Shown piece by piece: positions 10,863-22,120 of a stretch of DNA of 64,000 nt (positions within the stretch are counted from its first letter, which is position 1; every line of letters starts with the position of its first letter). Below the pieces are notes generated by a model. It worked only from the letters and a program-made list of their open reading frames with translations, was not told where the DNA came from and ran no database searches. Origin of the DNA: Papaver somniferum (lineage: Eukaryota; Streptophyta; Magnoliopsida; Ranunculales; Papaveraceae); the NCBI RefSeq assembly GCF_003573695.1, contig NC_039358.1, positions 232,513,560 to 232,577,559 of the forward strand, given 5' to 3'. Made by a program: the position numbers and the translations under genes.

Positions 10863-11657
10863 CGGCTTAGTCACCTGAGCATTTTTTTGGACATTATATT
10901 TTGTTTCACAACTCTTATAAAGGGTTGTCTTAAAATTAGTATATTAAAGAACCACAAACTTGACAGAACTTGTGATAGTGTAGGAATGGTTAATGGTGTA
11001 GACTTTCATGCAGGAGGCTGAGGATCAAATCCCCCCATCCTCATTTCTGCAACTTTCTATATTTTTACTTCAACAACACTTATAAGTGTTGTTATGCATT
11101 TTTATTAAGAAAAAAAAACAACCAAAACTTGTGAAAGGTAAGGATGGTTGATGAGATAGACTTCCATGCAGTAGATTCATGTTCGAATCTCCCTTCTAAT
11201 CTCATTTTTTCCAACATTCTATATTTTTACTTCAACAACACTTATAAGTGTTGTTATACGTTTTTATTAAAAAAAAGAAAAAAAAAACAAAACTTGTGAA
11301 CTGTAAGGATGGTTGATGAGCCAGACTTCCATGCAGTAGGTTCATGTTCGAATCTCCCCTCTAACACTATTTTTCATCATCATATTTTGGTGTTCTTCAA
11401 CAACTCTTGTGAAAATTGTGATAGGCTTAGTCACTACCTTTATGGAACAGAGTTGTTATAGCTAAATGTCGTCACAACTTTTTTGCTTAAGGAGTTGTCG
11501 TTTGTTTTCTTAGCGCAACCCCTTGTTTCCTAAGGGTTGGCAGTGATGATATACGACAACTCTTCCTTTGAAACCAGTTGTAAAACATATGACTTTCTAC
11601 GATGTTTAGCGAAGAGTTGTAAATTTCCAGTTGTAGATGTATATTTTTCCCGTAGTG
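10863..11657 (+). mobile_element. Right end of a CACTA-type DNA transposon
   Basis: The block ends TTTTTCCCGTAGTG, which on the reverse strand is CACTACGGGAAAAA, a CACTA-type terminus. The 800 bp before it are filled with ACAACTCTT/GTTGT motifs in both orientations, like the subterminal repeats of such elements. The matching left end is not in the window and may lie beyond the Athila insertion. No transposase is seen. Confidence 0.6.
10968..11390 (+). repeat. Tandem repeat of about 160 bp inside the CACTA end
   Basis: Copies start at 10968, 11127 and 11292 (the third is partial). Each begins ACTTGTGA and contains GATGGTTGATGAG and TTCATGTTCGAATCTCC or a decayed form. The GTTCGAATC resembles a pol III B box. 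The first two copies also hold a 22-bp perfect palindrome beginning AACAACACTTA. Confidence 0.8.
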
Positions 11658-11764
11658 AGGACTAACAACACACACTGAAATGTATCATAGCAGACACTAA
11701 AGAGAGTAATACTCTTGTACTACGTACAAGTAAAAGGAAGTGGACATGTTCTTTAAGTTGTATT

Positions 11765-12445
11765 TTGATTCAAATACCCAAATATCACTCTTCTTAATCC
11801 TATTGGTCTCTCTGGTGTCTTATGCATGCTTTGGAATATGGAATTGATCTACAGATCATTGATTCTCAATTGAACATGATAAACTGCATTGTTAAGCTTG
11901 ATAATCAGAACAATAGTACTCTTTTGACCTGTTTATATGGTGCTCTAAATGATAGTGATAAGAAAAATCAATGGGATCATCTTAATCATATATGAATGAC
12001 TTACAACAATCCTTGGATAGTTATAGGAGACCTTAATTTCATCTTACATACTAGTGAAAAAGAAGGTGGTAACACTCATAGTCAAAGTGACATAGATGCT
12101 AATAACCTTCTTATAGATAATAATAATCTTACTAGTATGCCCTATATAGGTAACCCTTTTACCTGGAAAAATAGGAGAATTGGTGATGATCTTATACTAG
12201 AAAGACTAAATAGAGCTCTCATTTCATATGACTGGTCTAATATCTATCCTAAGGCTGCTCTATATCACTTAACTGTAGTTGCTAGTGATCACTGCCCCAT
12301 AATGCTTATCACTAGTAAAGTGGAATGCAACACTAAAAATCCTTTTAGAGTGAATAAATCTTGGTTCAGAGACTCAACCTGTTCTGAATTAATCAAAATA
12401 TTTTTCTTATCACTATCTTGGTTTAGTGGAATGCAACACTAAAAA
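11765..12445 (+). pseudogene. LINE endonuclease fragment
   Basis: The translated region shows NPIGLSG followed by an LW block, then after a stop a 148-codon open part at 11996-12442. That part has WIVIGDLNFI, a GNPFTWKN block, LERLNRALIS and VASDHCPI. These are the spaced motifs of the APE-type endonuclease of plant L1-like LINEs, which nicks target DNA. Only this N-terminal domain of ORF2 remains; no reverse transcriptase follows. Near the end a 21-bp sequence (12319-12339) repeats at 12425-12445, directly before an A-run. This suggests a rearranged or template-switched end. Confidence 0.8.
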
Positions 12446-12616
12446 AAAAAAATTTCATAGTGGATATAGGTCTTCATGGCTGACCCACCTTAAATAATTG
12501 TGTTCTAATTTACTTTCATAGTCTTTATATGTTGTATTTACTTTATATCCATCTGTCTGATGATTGGTAGTCGTAGATCTATTTGGATGTGATAGGTAGA
12601 AATTATGCTATCACAT
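12446..12616. other. Intergenic, nothing recognised
   Basis: Short AT-rich spacer between the LINE fragment and the duplicated block. No supported feature. Confidence 0.5.
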
Positions 12617-13345
12617 GACAATTATAATTTGACAATGGATGTTACTGCTGTTTTATTTCTTCTAACAGTGTTTCTCCTTCTGGGTGGTGAATCCGTTGGA
12701 ACCAGTGGTGGATCTTAGGTAGAATGGCAAGAACTAGTACGGTTATAAGTGATAAAAAAAGTTTGTAGAAGTGGTAGATAGACAGATAGATAGCATTTTG
12801 GGTATTTTATTTGTTCAAATCTGATTTATATACAGTACACAAAAGTGTGAGCTGAGGGTACGCATTCTATTTTGGATTTTACATTTGTTGGATGTGCAGC
12901 CATTTGAACTTTGTAATGGTTTGACTGATATTTAGGTGGTGATACTTTCTTTGCATAAACGCTGGTTTACCAAATTCCCAAATCTAACATGCGTCCCTTT
13001 ATTCCTCCTCTCTTTCTGTAATTGTTAACAGACAGGTCTTACTACGTTTACGGATCATCAGTAATCACAGTGGGCCGTCTACAAATCTACAATTGTATAA
13101 AAGAAGAGTGTGCCAGTCATAGAGCCAGATGAAGAAGATGTAAAAGCAGAGCATGCGTGACAAAATCCATAATACGCTGCAAAACCAAAAAAAATTGACT
13201 GCTTTGCGTTTCTTTTTCTTTTTGAAACTGGCATTGTTTACGTGTCTGACTAAATTCCTCAGCTCTGTGTCCTGATAAAACAATTAATCTTACTGTACAA
13301 TTTAATAATGAGACTCACAAGAGTCTGCATTATTATATCATAAAA
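12617..13345. repeat. Duplicated spacer block D, unit 1 copy
   Basis: Collinear with 26801-28355. Shared anchors include CTGATATTTAGGTGGTGATA, CACAGTGGGC, GTAAAAGCAGAGCATGCGTG, TTGTTTACGTGTCTGA and ACAATTTAATAATGAGA. This copy lacks the two MITEs found in the other and so acts as an empty site. No gene is visible. Confidence 0.85.
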
Positions 13346-14295
13346 ATGTTATTTCATATTTCGGGAAGATTCTTGGGCGCTTTTATTTTTATATTACGTC
13401 ATATTTTGGGACACTCTGTTCTTAATTAAGCTAACATTTTCCAGATATGCTAGTGTTGTACATTTCTCCATGCTCATAAAAAATGAGCACAATATGAAAC
13501 GTATAATTTTATTATCTACTATTTAAAAAATCAACTGTTAAAGAAAAATTGATAGATTGTTGAGGTCTGGTATTTTAAGATATGCTGTAAAACTCTGTAA
13601 GACGAGCATAACCCCAAAATATTACTCTCAAATACGATATGTTTATTTTTTATTAAGGAAAAGATTTCCCAAAGTATGAGATAGTGTGAACTTAAGAATA
13701 TCAGAAGATCCGTCCTAAAAAATGTGTACCGGTCAGAAATTAAACAAAAAATCTTAAAAAATTCTAGATGAACCACCTAAAAAAAAAAAACTCCACAAAA
13801 GCCACTACCTCACTTCTCTTTAAAACGTGCGGCCTAAAAGTTGCCCATACTAATTCCATAAGCCGGCCACAAAAACCACTACCTCACATGTTTTTTAAGC
13901 GATTTGTACGTAACCGCCGAAAATCTTTTGCTAAGAACATGTCTTCATATGCATTTAGAAGTTATTTTTGACTTCTGAAGTTAAAAAACAAAAGTTAATT
14001 TGGGCACCGAATTTCAAAGCGATTTCTAGTAGCCAAAAAAATTAACCTTCTCACAAATAAAATAATTTTACTTCTAGCTTTTGTTTTTTGAAAAGCAGAA
14101 ATATTTTTATTTATTATAGCCAAATACGCTGTAAGAAAGAATATTATAATAGAATTTGCCCGAAAAGAAACATCATTTGAGTGGCATTTATAGATAAAGA
14201 ATGTTGAGTAATATACCAAAACTTATCCGGTCAGGACATTAATCTAGTTGGATCTTCACCTCAAAAGCTTTCAACTTATGCCTTGTGGGTGGGAA
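13346..14295. other. Intergenic, AT-rich
   Basis: No supported gene. Around 13945-14140 the sequence has inverted AGAAGT/ACTTCT motifs and AAGTTAATTTGGG...CCAAATACGC edges that look like an old MITE, but I could not define target duplications. From about 14220 it resembles spacer at 32320-32370, the left flank of the copia target in the paralogous unit. Confidence 0.45.
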
Positions 14296-14734
14296 GGTAT
14301 TGTTAGAGAAAATGAATTTATATAATAGTTTGGTTTTTGGTCTTGGTGGGAATGGAACTTAGGATCTATTGGTCACTAAGGACACTAGCTCATTTTCACT
14401 ATTTGTGAATGAACCTTTAGTCCCACATAGGGAAAACTAAAGATGATACCTTTCCATAAGTATTGAATTTTTTGATATTAGAGTGGCTCTTGGGTCATTA
14501 GCACTTTTGTGCGAGGGAGAGGACTTAGACAATGGGCTAGTTGGTGCAATCATACATTTTCACACACGCGCGGTGCTTCACACCGAAGCACGCAGCCGCC
14601 GTGCGTGCGGGAGGGCCGGGCCGGGCTCGGGTTCGGGTGTGGTTCAAGACTTATCTTTTTTGGCAAAACTTCTTTTGAATTTTTGAATTAATACTTAAAA
14701 GATTTCAAACAAAAAATAAATCTTTGGGCGACAT

Positions 14735-14907
14735 TATGTTTATGCATGAACGTTACATCAACATTATGATGCATGAACGTTTTATATTAACTTTATGATG
14801 CATGAACGTTTTATATCAACATTATGATGCATGAACGTTTTAGATCGACATTATGATGCATGAACGTTTTAAATCGATATTATGTGGTGCATGAACGTTT
14901 TAAACCG
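14735..14907 (+). repeat. LTR minisatellite, about 31-bp unit
   Basis: GCATGAACGTT occurs six times, spaced by about 31-34 bp with ATCAACATTATGAT-type spacers. The 3' LTR (20278-20390) has four copies. Confidence 0.9.
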
Positions 14908-14966
14908 TTTGGAATTAATTCTAATTGATTTAATGCGCGTTAATGAGACCTCTCTCACTTCTACCC

Positions 14967-14974
14967 TATATAAA
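14967..14974 (+). promoter_or_regulatory. TATA box of the copia 1 LTR
   Basis: TATATAAA in the context CCCTATATAAACCG, also present at 20452-20459 in the 3' LTR. Transcription would start about 30 bp downstream, in the CATTTCAACTTG region. Confidence 0.65.
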
Positions 14975-15380
14975 CCGATCACATTTTTCATTTCAACTTG
15001 TGTCCAGAAGAGCTACTATCCTCTTCTTTTCGTCTTCTCCCTCTGTGTGGTCCTCTGTTTTCATTCTGTGCGCAATTTATGTTGAGGTCGTAAGAGTGGG
15101 CAAGTACTGTAGTGCTAACAGTGCTTGCAACGGGCAGTTTTATCCTGGATACGACTTGACCACATGGTATAAGCATCACTCATTCTTGAGGCGTACCGGT
15201 CAACTATCGTGTTAAGGACAGCGTGTTGAACACGTGACTCTGTCTTCTGTGTGCTGTCCATTTGAGTGTTTATTTACCTTCCAGAAATTTCTCATTTTTC
15301 TTCTAGCATTTTTCTTTGAGTGTTTTATTGTTACAGTAGCAACAATCTTAACACGATACTTCTGTTTTCTGTCTGTAACA

Positions 15381-17558
15381 ATGGGTAAGAACGATGTTGA
15401 AAGGCCTGCAAAGTTTTCTTGAAAAGACTTTAAGAGGTGACAGTCAAAAATGTTATTTTTTCTAAGTTACCATGAGTTGGATTCCTATGTTCTGAAACCT
15501 TTTGATGAATCGTTGAATGATGCTGGTCGTGAGTCTTTTTTAGAAGAATGGAAGAGGAATAATTACATGTCTAAAAATCATATTCTGAATTGTTTAGAGG
15601 ATGCTTTGTATGATTTTTACAATGCTAAAGAAAACTTTTCTGCTTTTGATTTATGGGCTGCTTTGGAGGCGAAATACCAAGCTGAAACTGCCGGAAGTAA
15701 GAAATTCTTGGTAGCTAGGCTTTATGAGTATAAAATGGTGAATGAAAAATCTGTGGTTGATCAATTCCTTGAACTCCAGCAAATTATGAATGAAATTCTT
15801 GCGGAAGGTATGGTGATTGATGAAACTTTTCCAGTGTCTACTGCTATCGATAAATTGCCTACTTCCTGGTCCGAGAACAAAAAGAAACTGAGACATGAAA
15901 TTGCTGAAGTTACTATGGTTGAACTGGGTAAGAAGATTCAAGTTGAAGAATTGTTGTGCTCCAAGGACAAAAATGTATCTTCTTCAAGGGACATGTCTTA
16001 CAAAGCTCATGTGACTGAACACAAAGGTTCCAATGCTGATAAGAACCGAAAAAACTCCAAGAAACCTCCAGGCAAGAAAGGTATGTTTCAGAAACCTAAA
16101 TCTAGCATTAATAAAATTAAGGGTGATTGCTATGCTTGCGGAATTCCTGGCCATATGGCGGTTCATTGTAGAAACCGTAAGGACCTTAAAAAGAAAAATA
16201 ATGCTAATTTGGTTGAAAACAACAAAGATGAATTTTCTGGCACGGTGTATGAAGTAAATTTGGTAACAAATGTGAGAAACTGGTGGGTAGACTCTGGGGC
16301 TACCAAACATGTCTGTGGGAACAAAGAAATGTTCACCTCCTACAATAAGGTATGGGAAGGAGAGAAACTCTATATGGGTAACTCATCTGCAGCTGCGGTT
16401 GTAGGAAAAGGCAAAGTTGGGCTCAATCTCACATCTGGCAAGACTCTCACTTTGAATGAAGTTCTTCATGTTCCGGACATCTGCAAAAATCCTGTTTCTT
16501 GTGCTGTTTTAGATGATAAGGGTTTTAAGATTGTAATAGAATCTGGGAAATGTGTTGTAACTAAGGGTAAGGATTATGTGGGACATGGTTATAAGACTGA
16601 GGGTCTGTATAAGCTTAATGTAAACTCTGCTGTAATGAATAATAATGATTCTTCTGCTTATGTTTGTGAGTCTTTGAACGTTTGGCATGGTAGACTTGGA
16701 CATGTAAATTATAAGTCAATGCTTAAACTAGCCAATGTGGGCTGCATACCCAAATTTAGTTTGGAAAAGGAACACAAATGTGAAATATGCGTAGAATCAA
16801 AGTATGCTAGAAAACCTTTTAGCAAAAATATTCATAGAAATTCTAAACCCTTAGAATTAATTCACTCAGACCTAATTGACATGAAATCAGTTCAAACTAG
16901 AGGTGGTAAGAAACTGTTTGTTACTTTTATAGACGACTGTACTAGGTACTGTCATATATATTTGCTTAGAGGTAAGGATGATGCCTTAGAAGCATTTAAG
17001 AGGTATAAACTAGAAGTTGAAAACCAATTAAATACTACCATTAAAACCATTAGGTCTGACCGTGGTGGTGAGTACATAACTCCTATAAGAGATTTCTGTG
17101 TAGAACATGGCATAATACACGAGGTTACCCCTCCTTATTCACCTCAGTCGAATGGAGTAGATGAACTTAAGAACTGCACCCTTAAGGATATGATGAATGC
17201 CATGTTAATTAGTTCAGGATTACCTTCGAACTTGTGGGGGGAAGCTGTCCTCTCAGTCTGCTATATCCTGAACAGAGTACCTTTTAAAGGATCAGATAAA
17301 ACTCCATACGAATTGTGGAAAGGTAGACAACCTTCTTTAGCATACTTTAAAGTGTGGGGGTGTTTGGCTAAGGTTCAGATCCCTAAACCTAAAGCAACCA
17401 AGATAGGATCCAAAACTGTTGATTGTGTCTTCATAGGGTATCATGAGCATACACCTGCATATAGATTTATGGTTGTGAATTCTGATATTTCTGAAATTGG
17501 TGTAAATACTATTATGGAGTCTAGGGATGCTGTGTTTTTTGAAATGTTTTTCCTTTAA
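15381..17558 (+). pseudogene. gag-pol: Copia 1 gag, protease and integrase
   Basis: The first ATG (15381) is followed by in-frame TGA codons at 15420 and 15450-region positions. The long open part starts at 15450 and runs 702 codons. Gag homology is at residues 1-190. The zinc knuckle CYACGIPGHMAVHC is near residue 227 and the protease motif WWVDSGATKHVC near 280. The integrase HHCC region is WHGRLGH...CEIC, and the DDE core shows FIDDCTRY and RSDRGGEY. The catalytic glutamate is retained in GVDELKN, where GVAERKN is usual. The frame breaks near 17545, just before the integrase-RT linker. Two early stops and one frameshift mean it makes no full polyprotein. Confidence 0.88.
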
Positions 17559-17560
17559 AA

Positions 17561-19261
17561 TCTGACTCTCGTAAGAGAGGTGTTGATACCCTAGATGTCC
17601 CTTCAACTAGTCAGACTTTACCTTTAGAGGAAGATGAAGTAGAATTTGATCCTAGGAGAAGTAAAAGGGCTAGAACCAAAACCTCCTTTGGACCTGACTT
17701 CATAACACTAGCAGAGTCTGATCCTCAGACTTATAGAGAAGCCATGACTTTTTCTGAAGCTCCGTGGTGGAAAGAGTCTTCTATTAGTGAAATGGAATCC
17801 ATCAAAGAAAATGATACATGGGAGATAGTAGATTTACCTCCAGGGTGTAAGGTCATAGGATGTAAATGGATCTTCAGGAGGAAACATAACATAGATGGAA
17901 CTATTCAAAAATACAAGGCTAGGTTAGTAGTCAAAGGCTACAAACAAAAGGAAGGTGTAGATTTCTTTGATACTTACTCACCCGTTACGATAATTACTTC
18001 CATTAGGATGTTAATTGTTATAGCCGCGGTTCATAACCTAGAAATACATCAAATGGATGTAAAGACATCTTTTCTACATGGTGAATTAGATGAAGAAATT
18101 TACATGGAACAACCTGAGGGATTTGTAGTGAAAGGTTGTGAAAACAAAGTTTGTAAACTGAAAAAATCTTTGTATGGATTGAAACAAGCACCTAAACAAT
18201 GGCATGAAAAATTTGATCATGTAATGTTCTCTAGTGGTTTTAGAATCAATGAATCTGACAAGTGTGTATATACTAAGCTTGTAAATGATGCCTGTGTGAT
18301 TGTATGCTTGTATGTTGATGATATCCTTATACTTGGTACAAACATGGATGTAATTAATTCCACTAAGAACATGCTGAATGAGAACTTTGACATGAAAGAC
18401 TTAGGCCCTGCAGATGTAATCTTAGGGATGAAAATTAGAAGAAATTCTAACGGTTATAGTCTTAGTCAATCTCATTATGTTGAATCTGTGCTTAGAAAAT
18501 TCAATCATTTTGATTGTAAACCTGCTTATACTCCGTATGATCCTTGTTGTAAACTCAAAAAGAACAGAGGTAATGGAATATCACAACTTGAATACTCACG
18601 AGTTATAGGAAGTCTGATGTATTTGATGAACTGTACTAGGCCAGACATTGCTTATGATGTGAGTAGGTTAAGTAGGTATACTTGTAATCCAGGGAAGGAA
18701 CACTGGGATGCACTTTTTAGAGTGTTGAGGTATTTGAAATACACGTTGACCTTTTGTTTGAATTATGAAAGGTGTCCTGCCGTCCTTGAGGGATTTTGTG
18801 ATGAAATCTGGATATCAGACTCAGAGGAGTCTAAGTCTACGAGTGGATATGTTTTCACTCTAGCATGTGGGGCTGTTTCTTGGAAGAGTTCCAAACAGAC
18901 CTGCATAGCTCGATCCACTATGGAATCTGAGTTTATTGCGCTAGATAAAGCAGGAGAAGAAGCCGCTTGGCTAAGATGCTTTTCAGAAGACATTCCTCTC
19001 TGGCATAGGCCTGTGCCAGCTATATCTATACATTGTGATAATCAAGCTTCCATAGCTAAAGCTAAAAACAGCTACTATAATGGGAAGTCTATACATATAA
19101 AGAGAAGACACGATACCCTAAAACAAATAATCTCAAAAGGCGTTATTTCCATTGATTGGGTTAAGTCCAAGGAGAATATCGCGGACCCTTTGACGAAAGG
19201 TTTGTCCAAGGAGATAGTTAGTAATGCATCTAAGAGGATGGGGCTTAGGCTCATTAAATAA
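17561..19261 (+). pseudogene. pol: Copia 1 reverse transcriptase and RNase H
   Basis: Open from the linker, with RT starting near [12 protein letters not shown] and continuing to the stop at 19259-19261. RT motifs are [36 protein letters not shown] and catalytic LYVDDIL. RNase H shows [24 protein letters not shown] residues, [10 protein letters not shown] and ADPLTKGLS. One residue run reads FCDEIW where a YSDANW-like form is usual, but its aspartate is kept. The frame is open but lies downstream of the frameshift, so it is separated from gag. Confidence 0.88.
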
Positions 19262-19832
19262 ACTTGCCATGAAGGATACTCAACCTTGCTGACTGGAGAT
19301 CCCAAGATCAAGGTTTCGAATGAGAAACTAATTTGTGGCGGGTCAAGGTAAACGCTATCAGAGAATTCATTTTCTGCCCCTTCCCTATGGTGTAGATGTG
19401 ATAGTGTGACTGCATGTGAGGATGACTTTCTATTAAGTCTTAACGAGTTCTATAGTTTCAATTTTAGATTGAAGTGGGGTGTAGCAGTAAACACTCTTGA
19501 TGGAACTCACCTATCTGAATGTGGAAGTGGGTCGCCTCCTATGAGAAAAGAGTTGATTCTCTAGAGCATTCGGAGAAACGGGATTTGTCCAGGGCCAAAA
19601 AGGACACAACGGCACGAACTCGACAGCACCTAGAGAGATATCACGCGTGGTTATTATCGCGGATTACACCAAACGATGGTAGTTCAAGACATCGTGTTCA
19701 CTGTCCATCAAGTAGTTCCGGCAATTTCTCACTAAGCAAAGGTTCAAGACCTCATGGACATCTCTTGCCTAAGTGGTATTTCTCGCTTTCCGTTTTCTGA
19801 TTTTTTATCGGTATTTCATTCATGTGGGGGAT
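19262..19832 (+). other. Copia 1 3' untranslated region and polypurine tract
   Basis: No supported gene; a 93-codon frame at 19519-19800 has no domain. The region ends in GTGGGGGAT, the plus-strand primer next to the 3' LTR. Confidence 0.7.
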
Positions 19833-20829
19833 TGTTAGAGAAAATGAATTTATACAATAGTTTGGTTTTTGGTTTTGGTGGTATTGGAACTTAGGATCTA
19901 TTGGTCACTAAGGACACTAGCTCATTTTCACTATTTGTGAATGAACCTTTAGTCCCACATAGGGAAAACTAAAGATGATACCTCTCCATAAGTATTGAAT
20001 TTTTTGATATTAGAGTGGCCCTTGGGTCATTAGCACATTTGTGCGAGGGAGAGGACTTAGGCAATGGGATAGTTGGTGCAATCACACATTTTCACACACG
20101 CGCGGTGCTTGGCACCGAAGCACGCACGCCGCCACTGTCCGTCCGTGCGTGCGGGCGTGCGGGCCGGGCTCGGGTTCGGGTTCGGGTGTGGACTTATCTT
20201 TTTTGGCAAAACTTCTTTTGAATTTTTGAATTAATACTTAAAAGATTTCAAACAAAAAATAAATCTTTGGGCGACATTATGTTTATGCATGAACGTTACA
20301 TCAACATTATGATGCATGAACGTTTTAGATCGACATTATGATGCATGAACGTTTTAAATCGATATTATGTGGTGCATGAACGTTTTAAACCGTTTGGAAT
20401 TAATTCTAATTGATTTAATGCGCGTTAATGAGACCTCTCTCACTTCTACCCTATATAAACCGATCACATTTTTCATTTCAACTTGTGTCCAGAAGAGCTA
20501 CTATCCTCTTCTTTTCGTCTTCTCCCCCTGTGTGGTCCTCTGTTTTCATTATGTGCGCAATTGCTGTTGAGGTCATAAGAGTGGGCAAGTAATGTAGTGC
20601 TAACAGTGCTTGCAACGGGCAGTTTTATCCTGGATACGACTTGACCACAGGATATAAGCATCACTCATTCTTGAGGCGTACCGGTCAACTATCGTGTTAA
20701 GGACAGCGTGTTGAACACGTGACTCTGTCTTCTATGTGCTGTCCATTTGAGTGTTTATTTACCTTCCATAAATTTCTCATTTTTCTTCTAACATTTTTCT
20801 TTGAGTGTTCTATTATTACAGTAGCAACA
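19833..20829 (+). repeat. 3' LTR of copia 1, 997 bp
   Basis: Same termini as the 5' LTR. Four minisatellite units at 20278-20390, TATA at 20452-20459, followed by GGTAT. Confidence 0.93.
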
Positions 20830-20834
20830 GGTAT

Positions 20835-21862
20835 ATCATCATGGACACCAAACTGGAAATGGCTAGTACTAGTTCGTACTATAATGGAACTGAACAATGT
20901 CATACTGCTTTCCCGGAAAGTAGTATCTTTTCCCGGTTCACTTGTCTAATATTCCTCCACCTATTAGCTTTAGATTCTCTTGGAACACTGTTGGCAGTGC
21001 AAGGGAACACCCGGTCCCGGATACAAGGAATGATGGAAATTCATTCCATAGTGCTGCTAAAATCGCACTGTACGTAGAAGCTAGAAAGAAACTAGTGGCC
21101 CATTTTGAAAAGAATCACCGCAGTAAAAGAGTCTTTTATCGGACATCGTCAGAATATATACTTAAATGTCTATACCTTTATATCCATACTTTATTTTGTT
21201 GTTCTTGGCATTCTTCTCTATTGAGTCAACCTAAGATGCATTAAAGAGTTGGGTTTCAATGGTGCATCGTTCAGACAATGACATTTCACCCATGAAGCAT
21301 TTACAATCCAACAATATACTATTTGGCATCCAAGGTATAATCGAAGTAACATGCATGAAGAATGTTGGATATATACTTGGACTTCATATCCAATTTTCCA
21401 CCAATTAAACTCAAAGCTTGCCTTAAATTGGATTTAGTAAAAAACAATTGAAATTTGTATTGTCATTGTGCTGCATTCCGAATTAAGTTGCAGACTTCGT
21501 TGGAAAACCATACTGAGTCTGACATCTAAAATTATTCACTATTGACCCTAGTTGACTACTGGGAGTACAACGGATACTGGTCGGTTGGCTAGATTTTTTT
21601 TTTTTTCTATTGGCCACTGCTGTAGTATCATCACGTATTGTTGGTGTTGTTATTCTTTTTAGTTTTTGGGTTTGAGGAAAAGGGTTTTGGTTGGTTGGTT
21701 GCCTTTTGGTCAACCTAAAATGCATCAAAAGTTTGCTTTATTTAAATCCGTGGTGCATTGCTCGTGGTGGTGCAAGTTGTCATGCTAGCACTCCCAAAGT
21801 CCAAAATGTTTTATGCCAGTAAATTCTCACGAAGATGTTAGTGCTCTTGTTTTGGGGTTACT
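20835..21862. repeat. Unit 1 spacer: block A joined to F-box upstream block
   Basis: 20860-21640 is collinear with 32420-33220 and in part with 43390-43640. Shared anchors include CTTTAGATTCTCTTG, GGAATGATGGAAA, AGTGGCCCATTTTG and TGACCCTAGTT. Then 21655-21862 matches 41335-41540, the upstream region of F-box pseudogene 1, with anchors GCCTTTTGGTCAACCTAAAATGCAT and GCTCGTGGTGGTGCAAGTT (read in two parts). The gene that separates these blocks in unit 2 is absent, so an F-box gene was probably deleted at about 21645. No open gene remains. Confidence 0.8.
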
Positions 21863-21866
21863 AGCA

Positions 21867-22018
21867 AGTAATAGCCTTTATATTATCTTCTTGCCTTATT
21901 TATTTTTAGGAGATTATCTCCATTTATTTAGGTTGTAAACATAAAAGATATTATATGATTTTATATATATTCTAGCCAAGAGGAACATTTCTCCTTAAGA
22001 AAATTATCATCAAATCCA
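21867..22018 (+). repeat. 5' LTR of copia 3
   Basis: About 152 bp. The first base pair of the expected TG start appears mutated. Several substitutions and small indels separate it from the 3' copy. Confidence 0.75.
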
Positions 22019-22021
22019 AGA

Positions 22022-22029
22022 TGGTATCA
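22022..22029 (+). other. Primer binding site of copia 3, tRNA-iMet type
   Basis: TGGTATCA, then TCCCC where AGAGC would be usual. It lies three bases after the LTR end and is partly decayed. Confidence 0.6.
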
Positions 22030-22120
22030 TCCCCTCTATGATCCTATTTTCTCTAAACCATTAAAATTAATAGCGACGGAACAGCTGAAGCTCACAGACA
22101 TTGCTGAGGCATATATTTCT

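Larger units (their letters stand above)
14301..15344 (+). repeat. 5' LTR of copia 1, 1044 bp
   Basis: 47 bp longer than the 3' LTR. Two extra minisatellite units account for most of the difference; a GC-rich CGGGCTCGGGTT tract also differs. Outside these tracts I count roughly 25 substitutions by eye, or about 3 per cent. Confidence 0.93.
14301..20829 (+). mobile_element. Complete Ty1/copia retrotransposon (copia 1)
   Basis: LTRs at 14301-15344 and 19833-20829 both start TGTTAGAGAAAATGAATTTA and end CAGTAGCAACA. A perfect 5-bp target duplication GGTAT flanks the element at 14296-14300 and 20830-20834. The polypurine tract is GTGGGGGAT, just before 19833. Internal order is gag, protease, integrase, RT, RNase H, which is copia order. 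The paralogous spacer near 32370-32400 keeps the site unfilled. No TGG-type primer site follows the 5' LTR. Stops and one frameshift break the coding region. Confidence 0.95.

Noticed and set aside
11165..11180. GTTCGAATC B-box as part of a true tRNA gene
   Set aside because: The surrounding sequence does not form a cloverleaf and the unit is tandemly repeated.
14735..14907. Regularly spaced GCATGAACGTT units that look CRISPR-like
   Set aside because: Spacers are also repeated, the array lies in an LTR of a plant retrotransposon, and a shorter copy sits in the other LTR.
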